From Paenibacillus baekrokdamisoli (lineage in GTDB: Bacteria; Bacillota; Bacilli; Paenibacillales; Paenibacillaceae), in the NCBI RefSeq assembly GCF_003945345.1, contig NZ_AP019308.1:5880501-5944500 (forward strand): a DNA stretch of 64,000 nucleotides, in the 5' to 3' direction. Position numbers and translations under genes: made by a program. Within the stretch, counting starts at the first letter, position 1. Each line of letters opens with the position of its first letter. Shown here piece after piece: positions 44,482 to 52,931 of this stretch. The notes beneath the pieces are model-generated. The model did not search any database and was not told the DNA's origin. It worked only from the letters and a program-made list of their open reading frames with translations.

Positions 44482-44552
44482 AACTACATTAACGGACGAG
44501 TGAAGCACACCCGTAATTCTGCCTTGAGGCAGATTGCGAGTGTGCTTTTTTG
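44482..44552 (+). ncRNA. Candidate small RNA or comFA leader ending in a strong hairpin
   Basis: The predicted transcript starts about 44482 and ends after a long hairpin: AAGCACAC (44503-44510) with GTGTGCTT (44540-44547), then after one mismatch an inner stem of about 11 bp around TTGA, followed by a T run. Without read-through this is an RNA of about 70 nt, some 20 nt of which is unpaired at the 5' end. It may be a free small RNA, or an attenuator controlling comFA 190 bases downstream. No known RNA family was recognised. Confidence 0.5.
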
Positions 44553-44606
44553 TGTCTAAAGGGGTGTGTATGGAACGAGTGGGGATGGTTAGGGTCGGTG
44601 TTCGAG

Positions 44607-44729
44607 ATGAATGAGGGTGAAGCTCAGAACAAGGTGCGTGTGAAGCGTGGTGAGCTTCCCATGGTTCCAAAGGCTGTCGTTAAATCGTGCTTGAAGAGTT
44701 TGTTAATGATTGCGTTTCTGGATGAGTGA
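44607..44729 (+). CDS. Possible small protein just before comFA
   Basis: A 40-residue frame from ATG 44607 with a basic first half and a hydrophobic stretch (CLKSLLMIAFLDE). It ends 14 bases before the preferred comFA start, so the two could be coupled. There is no good ribosome site, and chance cannot be excluded. No relative recognised. Confidence 0.25.
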   Translation: MNEGEAQNKVRVKRGELPMVPKAVVKSCLKSLLMIAFLDE

Positions 44730-44743
44730 CTGGGGGGAGAGTA

Positions 44744-47041
44744 TTGAAGGTTACTTTGTACGTCATTGCAGGGAAAAGAGAGTCAAAGGTATTATGGTCG
44801 ATTGCACCTGAGATTGATTATGCTTATTGGCTGGATGAGGTGTTTAGGGCTGAAGTGGAGCAGGAGTTAGAGCAGTTTATGCATAGGAAGCACGGACTGA
44901 CGGGTGGTTGTGATGGAGCTGGTCAGCGTGAAGATAGGAAGCGGGGTGGGGTGGCTGGGAATCAAGTGCTTGGGAGGCATGGACTGAAGCGCGGTAGTGA
45001 TGAAGCTGGGCAGCGTGAAGATAGGAAGCAGGGCAGGGTGGCCGGGAACCAGGTGGATGGGAGGCATGGACTGAAGCACGATAGTGATGAAGTTGGTCAG
45101 CGTGAAGATAGGAAGCGGGGCAGGGTGGCCGGGAACCAGGTGGAGGCCTATGGGGATGTGGGTGATCGAGACTCAGAGCGATTAAACGAGCAAGTGGCGG
45201 TTGCTGCTTGGTCGGAGCCATTGCCGCTTGGTATGGCGAGTGATATAGCGGGGCGGTGGCCGAGTTCTGGCGGCCCGGTGAGTGTGGAGGAAGCGCGTGA
45301 ACGACTGACGCGTTTGGTGAGCGAAGCGGTGGAGGCTGACGCAGGGCGAGGCTTCATGGCGAAGCTGAAGCCGCAGGCACATGCGATGCATGTGCGGGAG
45401 CCGTCCGCGAGAATTGCCGCGGACGGGGCTAGGGCGCTGGCGGCGGAAGCTTGCCGCGCCGCTGCGCTTTTGCAGGGCCGAGCGCTGCTCAGCAGCGAAG
45501 CGCTCGCCCTGCTCGCGGCCGTAGGCGCGGCAGCACCGGCCGGCGCTGCGCCGCCGGCTTGGAGCGCGGCGGCCCGCGCGCTCCAGCTGGCCGCGCTGCT
45601 CGGCCAGCTGCGCCTAGGCGGCGCAATCGCCCCGCAGCCGCAGCCGCCGCTGCTGCGGTGGCGGCAAGCCCTTGGCGCCAAGCCGCGCCAACAGCTCCGC
45701 TGCCAGCGATGCGGCAGCGCGGCGGCGCGCATGCGCCGAACGCCATGCGCCGCATGTGGGCGCGCATGCGCGTACTGCGAAGCATGCCTCACGATGGGCC
45801 GCAGCAGAGAGTGCGGCCTCCTCATACACGGCACACCCAACATGGGCGCTCCAACAAGAATCAGCGCCCCAACCCCATCACGCCTAACCGCCGCGGATAA
45901 TCTCGCGGCCCGTTTAGAGCCATGGAAGCTGAGCCCAGCTCAAGAGGCTGCAGCATCGGCCGCGCTTACCTACATAGAAGAAGGTCCAGCTGCTAATCCT
46001 CCCTCATGGTGGCGGCGTCTTGTTAGCCGCCAACGTAACACCCCTTCTGCCGCCACCCAGCGCCGCTTCCTCCTCTGGGCCGTAACCGGCGCAGGCAAAA
46101 CGGAAATGATGTTTCCGCTTGTCGAATCCTGCATAAAACGAGGTGGCCGGGCGTTAATTGCTACGCCCCGGCGGGACGTTGTACTTGAGTTAGATCCAAG
46201 GATACGTCGTGCATTCCCGCAAGCGACCGTTGTTACCTTGTATGGCGGCAGTGAGCAGCGATGGGAGTACGGTGATATCACGCTGGCAACAACGCACCAG
46301 CTTTTTCGCTTCCGTCATGCGTTTGATTTGGTAGTAATAGACGAGTTAGACGCGTTTCCCTACCACAATGATCCTATGCTCCACTATGCCGCTGACCAAG
46401 TCGGCAAGCAAGAAGCAGAGACAATCTATCTATCTGCTACGCCTCCAACCGCCATGAGAAAAGAGGCCCAGCGCGGCAAGTTAGCCCATGTACGCGTCCC
46501 AGTTCGCTTTCATCGGCATCCGCTCCCAGTCCCGAATCAAGTTACAATCCCGCCGGTCCGTCAGATGCTGCATAAGCGCAATTTGCCGCGCACGCTTATA
46601 TCTGCCTTGCAAAGATCCATTAGCCGCGGTGCCCAACTATTTGTTTTTGTTCAGCAAATCCGGGATGTCGAGCCTCTCGTTCGTCGACTAAGAATCGTTT
46701 TTCCGGCGATTGTTATTGAGGGCACATCCTCCAAGGACGATGAACGCAGCGATAAAGTTCTCCGTTTTCGTGATCGAAGTATTCGGCTACTCGTTACAAC
46801 TACAATTCTTGAACGTGGCGTAACCATAGCTAAGAGTGATGTCTTCATCTTGGATGCAGACGGCAAGCTTTTCGATGACGCATCATTGGTCCAGATGGCT
46901 GGTCGTGCTGGGCGTTCCATGGATGACCCTGCAGGAGTCGTCTACTTCTTTGCCTCAGCTCGAAATCGCGCACAGCAATCTGCGATCAGACAAATTCGCG
47001 GAATGAATCGAATCGCTCGTAAGTGCGGATATCTCCTATAA
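44744..47041 (+). CDS. comFA: Competence DNA-uptake helicase ComFA
   Basis: ATP-dependent translocase thought to pull single-stranded DNA into the cell during transformation. 765 residues from TTG 44744 with GGGGGGAG five bases ahead (GTG 44726 is an alternative). Residues of about 50-135 are three 29-residue repeats. An Ala-rich GC-rich region follows, then a cysteine-rich zinc finger (CQRC, CAAC, CAYCEAC; about 325-350). The helicase core is complete: Walker A GAGKTE, DELDAFP, SATPP and QMAGRAGRS. The core is normal for ComFA, but the N-terminal half is longer than usual. comFC follows after 22 bases. Confidence 0.93.
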   Translation: MKVTLYVIAGKRESKVLWSIAPEIDYAYWLDEVFRAEVEQELEQFMHRKHGLTGGCDGAGQREDRKRGGVAGNQVLGRHGLKRGSDEAGQREDRKQGRVAGNQVDGRHGLKHDSDEVGQREDRKRGRVAGNQVEAYGDVGDRDSERLNEQVAVAAWSEPLPLGMASDIAGRWPSSGGPVSVEEARERLTRLVSEAVEADAGRGFMAKLKPQAHAMHVREPSARIAADGARALAAEACRAAALLQGRALLSSEALALLAAVGAAAPAGAAPPAWSAAARALQLAALLGQLRLGGAIAPQPQPPLLRWRQALGAKPRQQLRCQRCGSAAARMRRTPCAACGRACAYCEACLTMGRSRECGLLIHGTPNMGAPTRISAPTPSRLTAADNLAARLEPWKLSPAQEAAASAALTYIEEGPAANPPSWWRRLVSRQRNTPSAATQRRFLLWAVTGAGKTEMMFPLVESCIKRGGRALIATPRRDVVLELDPRIRRAFPQATVVTLYGGSEQRWEYGDITLATTHQLFRFRHAFDLVVIDELDAFPYHNDPMLHYAADQVGKQEAETIYLSATPPTAMRKEAQRGKLAHVRVPVRFHRHPLPVPNQVTIPPVRQMLHKRNLPRTLISALQRSISRGAQLFVFVQQIRDVEPLVRRLRIVFPAIVIEGTSSKDDERSDKVLRFRDRSIRLLVTTTILERGVTIAKSDVFILDADGKLFDDASLVQMAGRAGRSMDDPAGVVYFFASARNRAQQSAIRQIRGMNRIARKCGYLL
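44886..45146 (+). repeat. 87-bp tandem repeat (three copies) inside comFA
   Basis: The anchor GGACTGA occurs at 44894, 44981 and 45068, exactly 87 bases apart. Each copy encodes 29 residues containing GQREDRK and VAGNQV. The copies differ at a few positions, the last two being most alike. The frame is preserved, so the protein keeps a polar, basic, probably disordered segment. Confidence 0.92.
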
Positions 47042-47063
47042 TCGAAGGGAAGGCCGGTAAAAG

Positions 47064-47924
47064 ATGACAGCCTTTTGGAGCAAGCTTCAACGAACGTTGC
47101 CACGGGCAATAAGCAGTATGAGCGCCCTATTATCACCCTCTGCTGCCGTTTGTTTAGTCTGCGGCAAATCAGAATATCAAGCATCGAGAACAAACTTCTT
47201 GTCGCTATGTTCGAGCTGCAGCCGAGCTATACCATGGATTACACATATTAAATGTTCCATTTGTGGTCGTCCTGAGAGTTGTTCCGATTGTATACGGAGA
47301 CAGGACACTTCATTCCTACTCAATCGGAGTGCGGTTCGATATGACTCGCTAATCCGTGAATGGCTAGCTTTGTACAAATACCGCGGTCATGAAGCACTCG
47401 AGCCCCTGCTATCTGAGATCCTGTTGGCAGCCTACCAGAGACTTCTTCAGGACTTGCGCAAGCGAAATTCATCCTTTCAGATGGATGCTTTCATCCCCGT
47501 ACCTGTTAGTGAGGAGCGCCTGCTGGAGCGGGGCTTTAACCAAGCGGAACGAATGGCTGCTTATTTGTCCGGGCGAACCGAGACCCAAGTCCATGAGGTC
47601 TTGCGCCGAACACTTCACAGCGACAAGCAAAGCTTCAAAACCCGAGGTGCTAGACTTCGTGATACTCAGAAACTATTCACAGTGGACGATCAATCGATTC
47701 TGTCTATGTTAAGTGCAATAGATAAACGCGCAGTCTCTCATCAGTCTTCTAATTCTCGTTCAAGTTCACTTGCTCCACCAATCCTTCATCTTCTGATCAT
47801 CGATGATATCTATACGACCGGAAGCACCGTGAACGCATGTGCAGCAGCAATCTCCGAATCTCTCCAAGCTCTCTGCCTAGAGGTACAAACGGATATTTTT
47901 GTCCTTACGCTAGCACGCTCTTAA
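47064..47924 (+). CDS. comFC: ComF family protein ComFC
   Basis: 286 residues: an N-terminal zinc finger with paired cysteines (CLVCG, CSSC, CSICG, CSDC) and a C-terminal phosphoribosyltransferase fold with the PRPP loop IIDDIYTTGST. Needed for DNA uptake in Bacillus, where it works with ComFA; the reaction is unknown. Directly downstream of comFA, in the Bacillus order comFA-comFC-yvyF. The start has GGAAGG about 12 bases ahead. Confidence 0.93.
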   Translation: MTAFWSKLQRTLPRAISSMSALLSPSAAVCLVCGKSEYQASRTNFLSLCSSCSRAIPWITHIKCSICGRPESCSDCIRRQDTSFLLNRSAVRYDSLIREWLALYKYRGHEALEPLLSEILLAAYQRLLQDLRKRNSSFQMDAFIPVPVSEERLLERGFNQAERMAAYLSGRTETQVHEVLRRTLHSDKQSFKTRGARLRDTQKLFTVDDQSILSMLSAIDKRAVSHQSSNSRSSSLAPPILHLLIIDDIYTTGSTVNACAAAISESLQALCLEVQTDIFVLTLARS

Positions 47925-48011
47925 ATACGAACGAAAAAAAGAGTGAATTTTGTCTATTTATGAGTTAATATGGAGAAACCAATCTGCTACCTGGAAGGGA
48001 GCACTAGACCT

Positions 48012-48434
48012 ATGAATTTGGATAACTGTCCACGCTGCGGCAAGCTCTATGCGAAGAATTTCCGTGATGTCTGTCCTGCTTGTATGAAATCAATCGATAC
48101 GGAATATCAGCTTTGTTCTGATTTTTTGCGAAAGAATAAAGGCGCCGATATTACTTTTCTGTCTGAAGAAACGAATGTATCCATTAAACAAATCACCAAA
48201 TTTATTCGCGAAGGACGTATTTCGCTCATTGGTGTACCCAACTTAATGTATCCGTGTGAAGTTTGTGGAACACTAATCCGTGAGAATAACATGTGTATTG
48301 GCTGTAGATCTAAGCTCATACAAGATGTGAATAAGTCGAATAATGCCAAGAGCGACAAAGCTAAAGAAACAGAAAAGGTACCGCCCTCAGCTACGGCGGC
48401 TTACCGAATTATGGATCGCCGCGAACGTAATTAG
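48012..48434 (+). CDS. yvyF: Flagellar operon protein YvyF (zinc-ribbon type)
   Basis: 140 residues with two cysteine pairs at the start (CPRCGKLY, CPACM) and two more later (CEVCG, CIGC), flanking a segment that resembles a helix-turn-helix (VSIKQITKFIREGR). Found upstream of flgM in Bacillus-like flagellar operons (TIGR03826); it may be a transcription regulator, but the role is not settled. ATG 48012 is preferred because GGAAGGGAG lies nine bases ahead. The tail is Lys-rich and probably disordered. Confidence 0.88.
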   Translation: MNLDNCPRCGKLYAKNFRDVCPACMKSIDTEYQLCSDFLRKNKGADITFLSEETNVSIKQITKFIREGRISLIGVPNLMYPCEVCGTLIRENNMCIGCRSKLIQDVNKSNNAKSDKAKETEKVPPSATAAYRIMDRRERN

Positions 48435-48463
48435 GCGTTTTTTGGGGTGTATTACGATTTCTA

Positions 48464-48490
48464 TACATTTTTAAATAAAAGTGCCGATAA
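48464..48490 (+). promoter_or_regulatory. Candidate SigD promoter of flgM overlapping a terminator
   Basis: TACA at 48464-48467 and GCCGATAA at 48483-48490 with 15 bases between resemble the SigD pattern (TAAA/GCCGATAT). The -10 box is also the left arm of the yvyF terminator. Transcripts starting near 48497 would lack that arm. Confidence 0.45.
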
Positions 48491-48517
48491 TACTCTTATA
48501 GAGTTATCGGCTTTTTT
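48483..48517 (+). terminator. Rho-independent terminator between yvyF and flgM
   Basis: GCCGATA (48483-48489) pairs with TATCGGC, with an inner ACTC/GAGT stem, followed by six T. It would stop comF-yvyF transcripts before flgM. Confidence 0.82.
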
Positions 48518-48546
48518 ATATGGCGGTGGACGTTGGAGGGATTAAG

Positions 48547-48810
48547 ATGAAAATTAATGAAACGCAGCGCATCGGCGCAGTGAATCCTTATCAGAAACAA
48601 AATGATAAGCAGGCAGAGAGTGCGAGTCGCAAGCGGAAAAAGGATGAGGTTCAGATCTCAGCGGAAGCGCAAGAGATGCTCTCGTCCAGTCGTGAGAACA
48701 GCACAGATCGAACCAAGCTAATAGATTCTTTGAAACAATCGGTTAGCTCAGGTACCTACCATGTGGAAGCGGGCAAAATCGCGGAGAAATTGCTTCCTTT
48801 TATTAAGTAA
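48547..48810 (+). CDS. flgM: Anti-sigma-D factor FlgM
   Basis: Holds SigD inactive until the hook-basal body is complete, then is exported or neutralised. 87 residues, the usual size: a polar N-terminus and the conserved C-terminal sigma-binding part (DRTKLIDSLKQSVSSGTYHV, EKLLPFIK). ATG 48547 is chosen for GGAGG six bases ahead; the in-frame ATG 48520 falls within the terminator's T run and has no ribosome site. First gene of the flgM-flgN-flgK-flgL-yviE set. The SigD-like promoter ahead would make a negative feedback loop. Confidence 0.93.
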   Translation: MKINETQRIGAVNPYQKQNDKQAESASRKRKKDEVQISAEAQEMLSSSRENSTDRTKLIDSLKQSVSSGTYHVEAGKIAEKLLPFIK

Positions 48811-48841
48811 AATCTTGGACAAGAATAGGTGAAACCTCATA

Positions 48842-49339
48842 ATGGTGGAAGCAATCGTTGAAACGCTGGGGAAGCAGGCCCTCTTGTATAGCCAATTATT
48901 AGTACTAGCTAAGCAAAAGACGCCCCTACTTGTGAAGAATGAAGTGGAACAGCTTAATGCCATTATGCAGAAAGAAAAGAAACTTCTAAAACAGGTGGAG
49001 GAGCTTGAGCAGTTAAGAATGCAGCTGTCTGGGCAGTTCTTCTCCAGTCTCGGGTTGCTTCGCTACAGGGGCGGTAGATTAATCGAGATGATTCGGATAG
49101 TAGCCTCTGCACAAGATAAGCAGAAGCTGACGGAGCTTCATAGTGAGCTGACGGAATTATTGGGAGAGTTACAGAACGTTAACGAGTTGAACCAGCAGTT
49201 AATCGAACAATCATTGAAATTTATCGATTATTCCATCGATTTAATGGTCGAAGACCCTAATGAAGATATGACCTATCAGCACCCGCTCAGTCCAGGTTAT
49301 GGCAATGCGCGTAATGGATTATTTGATACAAGAGGATAG
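48842..49339 (+). CDS. flgN: Flagellar export chaperone FlgN
   Basis: 165 residues, almost entirely helical (repeated Leu/Glu/Gln heptads), matching the FlgN family that keeps FlgK and FlgL unfolded for export. It lies between flgM and flgK as in Bacillus (yvyG). TAGGTGAAA precedes the ATG. Identification rests on position and helical character, as the sequence is poorly conserved. Confidence 0.87.
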   Translation: MVEAIVETLGKQALLYSQLLVLAKQKTPLLVKNEVEQLNAIMQKEKKLLKQVEELEQLRMQLSGQFFSSLGLLRYRGGRLIEMIRIVASAQDKQKLTELHSELTELLGELQNVNELNQQLIEQSLKFIDYSIDLMVEDPNEDMTYQHPLSPGYGNARNGLFDTRG

Positions 49340-49353
49340 GGAGGCAACGCCAA

Positions 49354-50919
49354 ATGAGTTCTACTTTCCATGGAATAGAAACAGCTAAGAGGAGTTTGTT
49401 TACTCAAACTGCTGCATTAAACACGACCGGACATAATATCTCTAACGCAAATACAGCTGGGTATTCTAGGCAAGTTGTTAATATGACTGCTTCGAAACCA
49501 ATGGAATACCCAGGTCTAAACAGGTCCAACATGCCTGGGCAGTTGGGAACGGGAGTAGAGTTTGCTTCCATTACTCGTATTCGTGAGACTTTCCTAGATG
49601 ATCAATATCGGAATGAAAACAAATCACTTGGAAGCTGGGAAATACAAGGGAATACGCTGAACAAGCTCCAAAGTATTATTAACGAGCCTTCAGATTCTGG
49701 TTTGCGCACTGTGCTGGATAACTTTTGGAAATCATGGTCTGATTTAAGTAAAGATCCAGAGAATGTAACGGGACGAAAAATTGTACGTGAGAATGCTATT
49801 GCTTTGACAGATGCTTTGAATCAGACCAGCAAACAGCTGAGCGATTTGAATTCTGATCTAACAAACAATATCCAAGTAAAGGTAAATGTTATTAACTCCA
49901 CAACTACAACCATTGCAAATTTAAATCGAGAAATTCAGCGGGTTGAAGGATTGGGAGACAATGCTAACGATCTAAGAGACCAACGGGATCTGTTAACAGA
50001 TAATTTATCCAAAATAGTTAATATATCCGTAGCGAACACGCCTCAAGGGTATAATATCTCCATTGGTGGATTAAACCTGGTAACAGGAGGAGAGGCTACG
50101 GCAACCTCAGTAGATGCGCTCACCTCTGCGTATGGTGCTGGAGACGGGACCGGAGATTTAAATAATGGTGAGGTATTCGGGCTGCTAGTCTCAAGAGAGA
50201 AATATGTGACTGACTACCAGAATCAACTGGACGTGTTAGCCAATACGATTGCGAACGGAGATATAACAGTTACCATTCCGGCAGGATCGGTGATCCCAGA
50301 TGGTACCACATTGAACAATATTACTTATACGGGTGCGAACAGAACATTAACATCGGACATCAGTGTAACGGTTAAAGGACTTAATGGACTTCATAAATTA
50401 GGATATACCTTTGACACTCCTGCAAAAACAGGTGAAGATTTCTTTACAGCTATATCAGGGAATATAACCGCTGGAAATATTCAATTGAATCCCAAGATAG
50501 CTGCTGACTCCAGTTTAATAGCGACATCGCTAAGAACAACCGGAACAGGAGTAAGTGAAGTAGCTGTCAAAGGAAATAATACGCTAGCTGTATTACTTGC
50601 GAATTTAAAAGATACTTCTTTTCAGTTTAATGCAACAGGCAATGGTGTAACAAACGGAAGTATTGATGATTATTTCAGATCAGTTGTAGGGCAATTGGGT
50701 GTCCAAGGGCAAGAAGCTAACCGACAAGTTAATAATCAGCAAACACTTGTGGACCAAGTGGATTCTCAACGTCAATCTGTAAGTGGAGTATCGTTGGATG
50801 AAGAAATGTCGAATTTGATTAAATTTCAGCACGCATATGGTGCGGCTTCTCGATTTATGACGACGTATGATCAAATTTTGGACAAGCTTATTAACGGGAC
50901 AGGTTCGGTAGGACGCTAA
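49354..50919 (+). CDS. flgK: Hook-filament junction protein FlgK (HAP1)
   Basis: 521 residues with the axial-protein N-terminus (LNTTGHNISNANTAGYSRQ) and C-terminus (GVSLDEEMSNLIKFQHAYGA). Joins hook and filament with FlgL outside the cell. GGGAGGC lies ten bases before the ATG. FlgL follows 22 bases later. Typical length is about 500, so the protein is complete. Confidence 0.95.
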   Translation: MSSTFHGIETAKRSLFTQTAALNTTGHNISNANTAGYSRQVVNMTASKPMEYPGLNRSNMPGQLGTGVEFASITRIRETFLDDQYRNENKSLGSWEIQGNTLNKLQSIINEPSDSGLRTVLDNFWKSWSDLSKDPENVTGRKIVRENAIALTDALNQTSKQLSDLNSDLTNNIQVKVNVINSTTTTIANLNREIQRVEGLGDNANDLRDQRDLLTDNLSKIVNISVANTPQGYNISIGGLNLVTGGEATATSVDALTSAYGAGDGTGDLNNGEVFGLLVSREKYVTDYQNQLDVLANTIANGDITVTIPAGSVIPDGTTLNNITYTGANRTLTSDISVTVKGLNGLHKLGYTFDTPAKTGEDFFTAISGNITAGNIQLNPKIAADSSLIATSLRTTGTGVSEVAVKGNNTLAVLLANLKDTSFQFNATGNGVTNGSIDDYFRSVVGQLGVQGQEANRQVNNQQTLVDQVDSQRQSVSGVSLDEEMSNLIKFQHAYGAASRFMTTYDQILDKLINGTGSVGR

Positions 50920-50941
50920 TTTAAGTTAGGAGGAGATTATA

Positions 50942-51862
50942 TTGGCTTTAAGGATAACTCCAAGTATGATGCATTCTCAGATGCTTAGAAACGTAAATAA
51001 TAACCTAAGTCGTATGGATACGAATCAAAATATTCTTTCAACCGGAAAGAAAATAAATCGCCCTTCCGATGACCCAGTTGGTATCACATATGCGCTGCGT
51101 TATCGCAGTGAGCTTTCAATAAACGAACAATACCAGAAGAATATAGACTCCGCGAAATCATTTGTTGACCATACCGATACTGTGTTATCTCAATTGTCTG
51201 ATATTCTTCAACGTGCTACCGAGCTGACTACTCAAGGTGTAAACGGTACTAATCCTCGGACTGCATTAAATGCCATCGCACAAGAGATGGGGCAAATTTA
51301 CGAACAAGCTGTAGCCATTGGCAATGATAAGCTAAGTGGCAAATCAATCTTCAACGGACAAATTACGAATAAAGACCCTTATACTTCGGCCGGAGCGGCT
51401 ACAGAACAAACGGATACACAAAAAATTTCATATCAATTTTCAGCGGGAATTACCATTCCGATTAATGTTACTGGAGATGAAGTATTCGGCGCAGCTAATC
51501 CTGCACCACCAGCAGCGGCCACAACTCCTGATAATCTTTTTTCTGTATTAAGCGGTTTACAGAACGCATTTGCTACAGGAAATCAAGCACAAGCTAAAAT
51601 ATTGATGGGACAATTAAGCAGTAGATTAGATAAAGTATTGGATGTTCGTGCCGAGGTAGGGGCAAGATCCAATCGCATTGATTTGATGGATAGTCGATTG
51701 AAAGATTTGACCCAAAATATTACGGAGTTAGATTCAAAGACCGAGGATGCCGATATGGCAGAGACGATAACGAAATTAAAAGAAGATGAAAATGTTTATC
51801 AAGCTTCCCTATCTGTCGGAGCCAAAATAATACAGCCTAGCTTATTGGATTACTTAAGATAA
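50942..51862 (+). CDS. flgL: Hook-filament junction protein FlgL (HAP3)
   Basis: 306 residues, flagellin-like at both ends: N-terminal NNNLSRMDTNQNILSTGKKI and NRPSDDPVG; C-terminal helical DLTQNITELDSKTEDADMAE region. Sits between FlgK and the filament. Starts at TTG 50942 with AGGAGGAG about eight bases ahead; no ATG is better placed. Co-transcribed with flgK. Confidence 0.95.
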   Translation: MALRITPSMMHSQMLRNVNNNLSRMDTNQNILSTGKKINRPSDDPVGITYALRYRSELSINEQYQKNIDSAKSFVDHTDTVLSQLSDILQRATELTTQGVNGTNPRTALNAIAQEMGQIYEQAVAIGNDKLSGKSIFNGQITNKDPYTSAGAATEQTDTQKISYQFSAGITIPINVTGDEVFGAANPAPPAAATTPDNLFSVLSGLQNAFATGNQAQAKILMGQLSSRLDKVLDVRAEVGARSNRIDLMDSRLKDLTQNITELDSKTEDADMAETITKLKEDENVYQASLSVGAKIIQPSLLDYLR

Positions 51863-51882
51863 TCCGAAGTGGGGGGATACCT

Positions 51883-52449
51883 TTGGAATTTTTACGATTA
51901 TCGATCCATCAAACAAATGCTCAGATTGGCATACAGACACAATTAGCTGGCCAAGACATTCATTCGCGAGCTGGAGATTTGTCTATTCAACAACCCCCAG
52001 CTAAAGTTGAAATGGAATCACCTGCAGGTGAGCTGGAGATTGACTCCTCTGAGGCTTGGGCAGCATTAGGTAAAGGTCCTCATTTGGAATGGCTGAATTC
52101 TATATATAGCCAAAGTAAAAGTGTAGCCCTTCAGGCCATCGCGAAGATGGTGGAAGATGGCAATAGAATGGCTCAAATAACCAATCATCAGAATGCGTTT
52201 GCTGATCTTGCGCAAGATGTTTATCAACGTAAGAATCCAATTGAATACGCGGGAGAACCCTCCTATTTTAATGTGAAGGTGCATTACCAGTCCCATTCAC
52301 CAATTATTAATATTGAACCGCAAAAAGCCGAGATCCAATACTCACCTAATAAACCTGAGGTGCAGTATAATCCAGGTTCTGTGGATGTGTATGTAAAGCA
52401 AAAGAACGCTATTGATATCCAGGTGAGTCAATATGACTGGTACAAATAA
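51883..52449 (+). CDS. yviE: YviE-like flagellar operon protein (DUF6470)
   Basis: 188 residues, no membrane span or known catalytic motif. The N-terminus (LRLSIHQTNAQIGIQT) and position between flgL and fliW match YviE/DUF6470. Near the C-terminus short beta-type repeats ('QKAEIQYSPNKPEVQYNPGSV') recur. Starts at TTG 51883 with GGGGGGA ahead. Role unknown, presumably in flagellar assembly. Confidence 0.85.
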   Translation: MEFLRLSIHQTNAQIGIQTQLAGQDIHSRAGDLSIQQPPAKVEMESPAGELEIDSSEAWAALGKGPHLEWLNSIYSQSKSVALQAIAKMVEDGNRMAQITNHQNAFADLAQDVYQRKNPIEYAGEPSYFNVKVHYQSHSPIINIEPQKAEIQYSPNKPEVQYNPGSVDVYVKQKNAIDIQVSQYDWYK

Positions 52450-52458
52450 ATAATTTGA

Positions 52459-52484
52459 AATGCTATAGCGCAAGCTATAGCATT
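52459..52484 (+). promoter_or_regulatory. Perfect 11-bp hairpin with GCAA tetraloop before fliW
   Basis: AATGCTATAGC (52459-52469) pairs exactly with GCTATAGCATT (52474-52484) around the GNRA-type loop GCAA. No T run follows, so it is not a standard terminator. It lies eight bases before the AGAGGAGGT site of fliW and may be a processing or stabilising element. Confidence 0.7.
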
Positions 52485-52506
52485 ATCTGTTAGAGGAGGT
52501 ATTTCT

Positions 52507-52929
52507 TTGCTCGATTTCTTGCAGGGCCAGGTCATTCAATTAAAAGGGAGCATTCTCGGGTTCGAGAATTGCAATGCGTTTTCGATATCAGTCGTAGAAG
52601 AAAATAGGCATTTTGCTCATCTGCAAAGCATGGAACAGGGAGACATCGGTTTTCTTGTTGTTTCTCCGTTTACGTTCTATCCGGAATATTGGCTCGAAAT
52701 TGAGGAGAAGGATAACAAGCAGCTTGACATTCAATCGCATGAAGATGTCGTGGTGCTGTCCATTGTGACAACCGGGAAGACCTTTTCGGAATCAACGATG
52801 AACTTGCTTGCCCCGATCATCTTGAACATCAGCAACGGCCGAGGCAAACAAATCGTTCTTCCTCCGAAGAGTAAATACGGAACCAAGGAACCACTCTTTA
52901 TTGCAGCACGAAAGGAGAACGGTGCTTAG
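52507..52929 (+). CDS. fliW: Flagellar assembly factor FliW
   Basis: 140 residues, single-domain beta-rich protein (GSILGFENCNAF, 'F.LV.PF.FYPEYWLEI'). Known to bind CsrA, and flagellin, forming a switch that frees flagellin mRNA for translation only after flagellin is exported. Starts at TTG 52507 with GAGGAGGT six bases ahead. csrA follows two bases after the stop, so the two antagonists are made from one mRNA. Confidence 0.94.
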   Translation: MLDFLQGQVIQLKGSILGFENCNAFSISVVEENRHFAHLQSMEQGDIGFLVVSPFTFYPEYWLEIEEKDNKQLDIQSHEDVVVLSIVTTGKTFSESTMNLLAPIILNISNGRGKQIVLPPKSKYGTKEPLFIAARKENGA

Positions 52930-52931
52930 AC

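Noticed and set aside
45148..45900. Long minus- and plus-strand open frames in the GC-rich comFA region
   Set aside because: They are shadow frames in high-GC Ala-rich coding DNA; the comFA frame carries the conserved zinc finger and helicase motifs.
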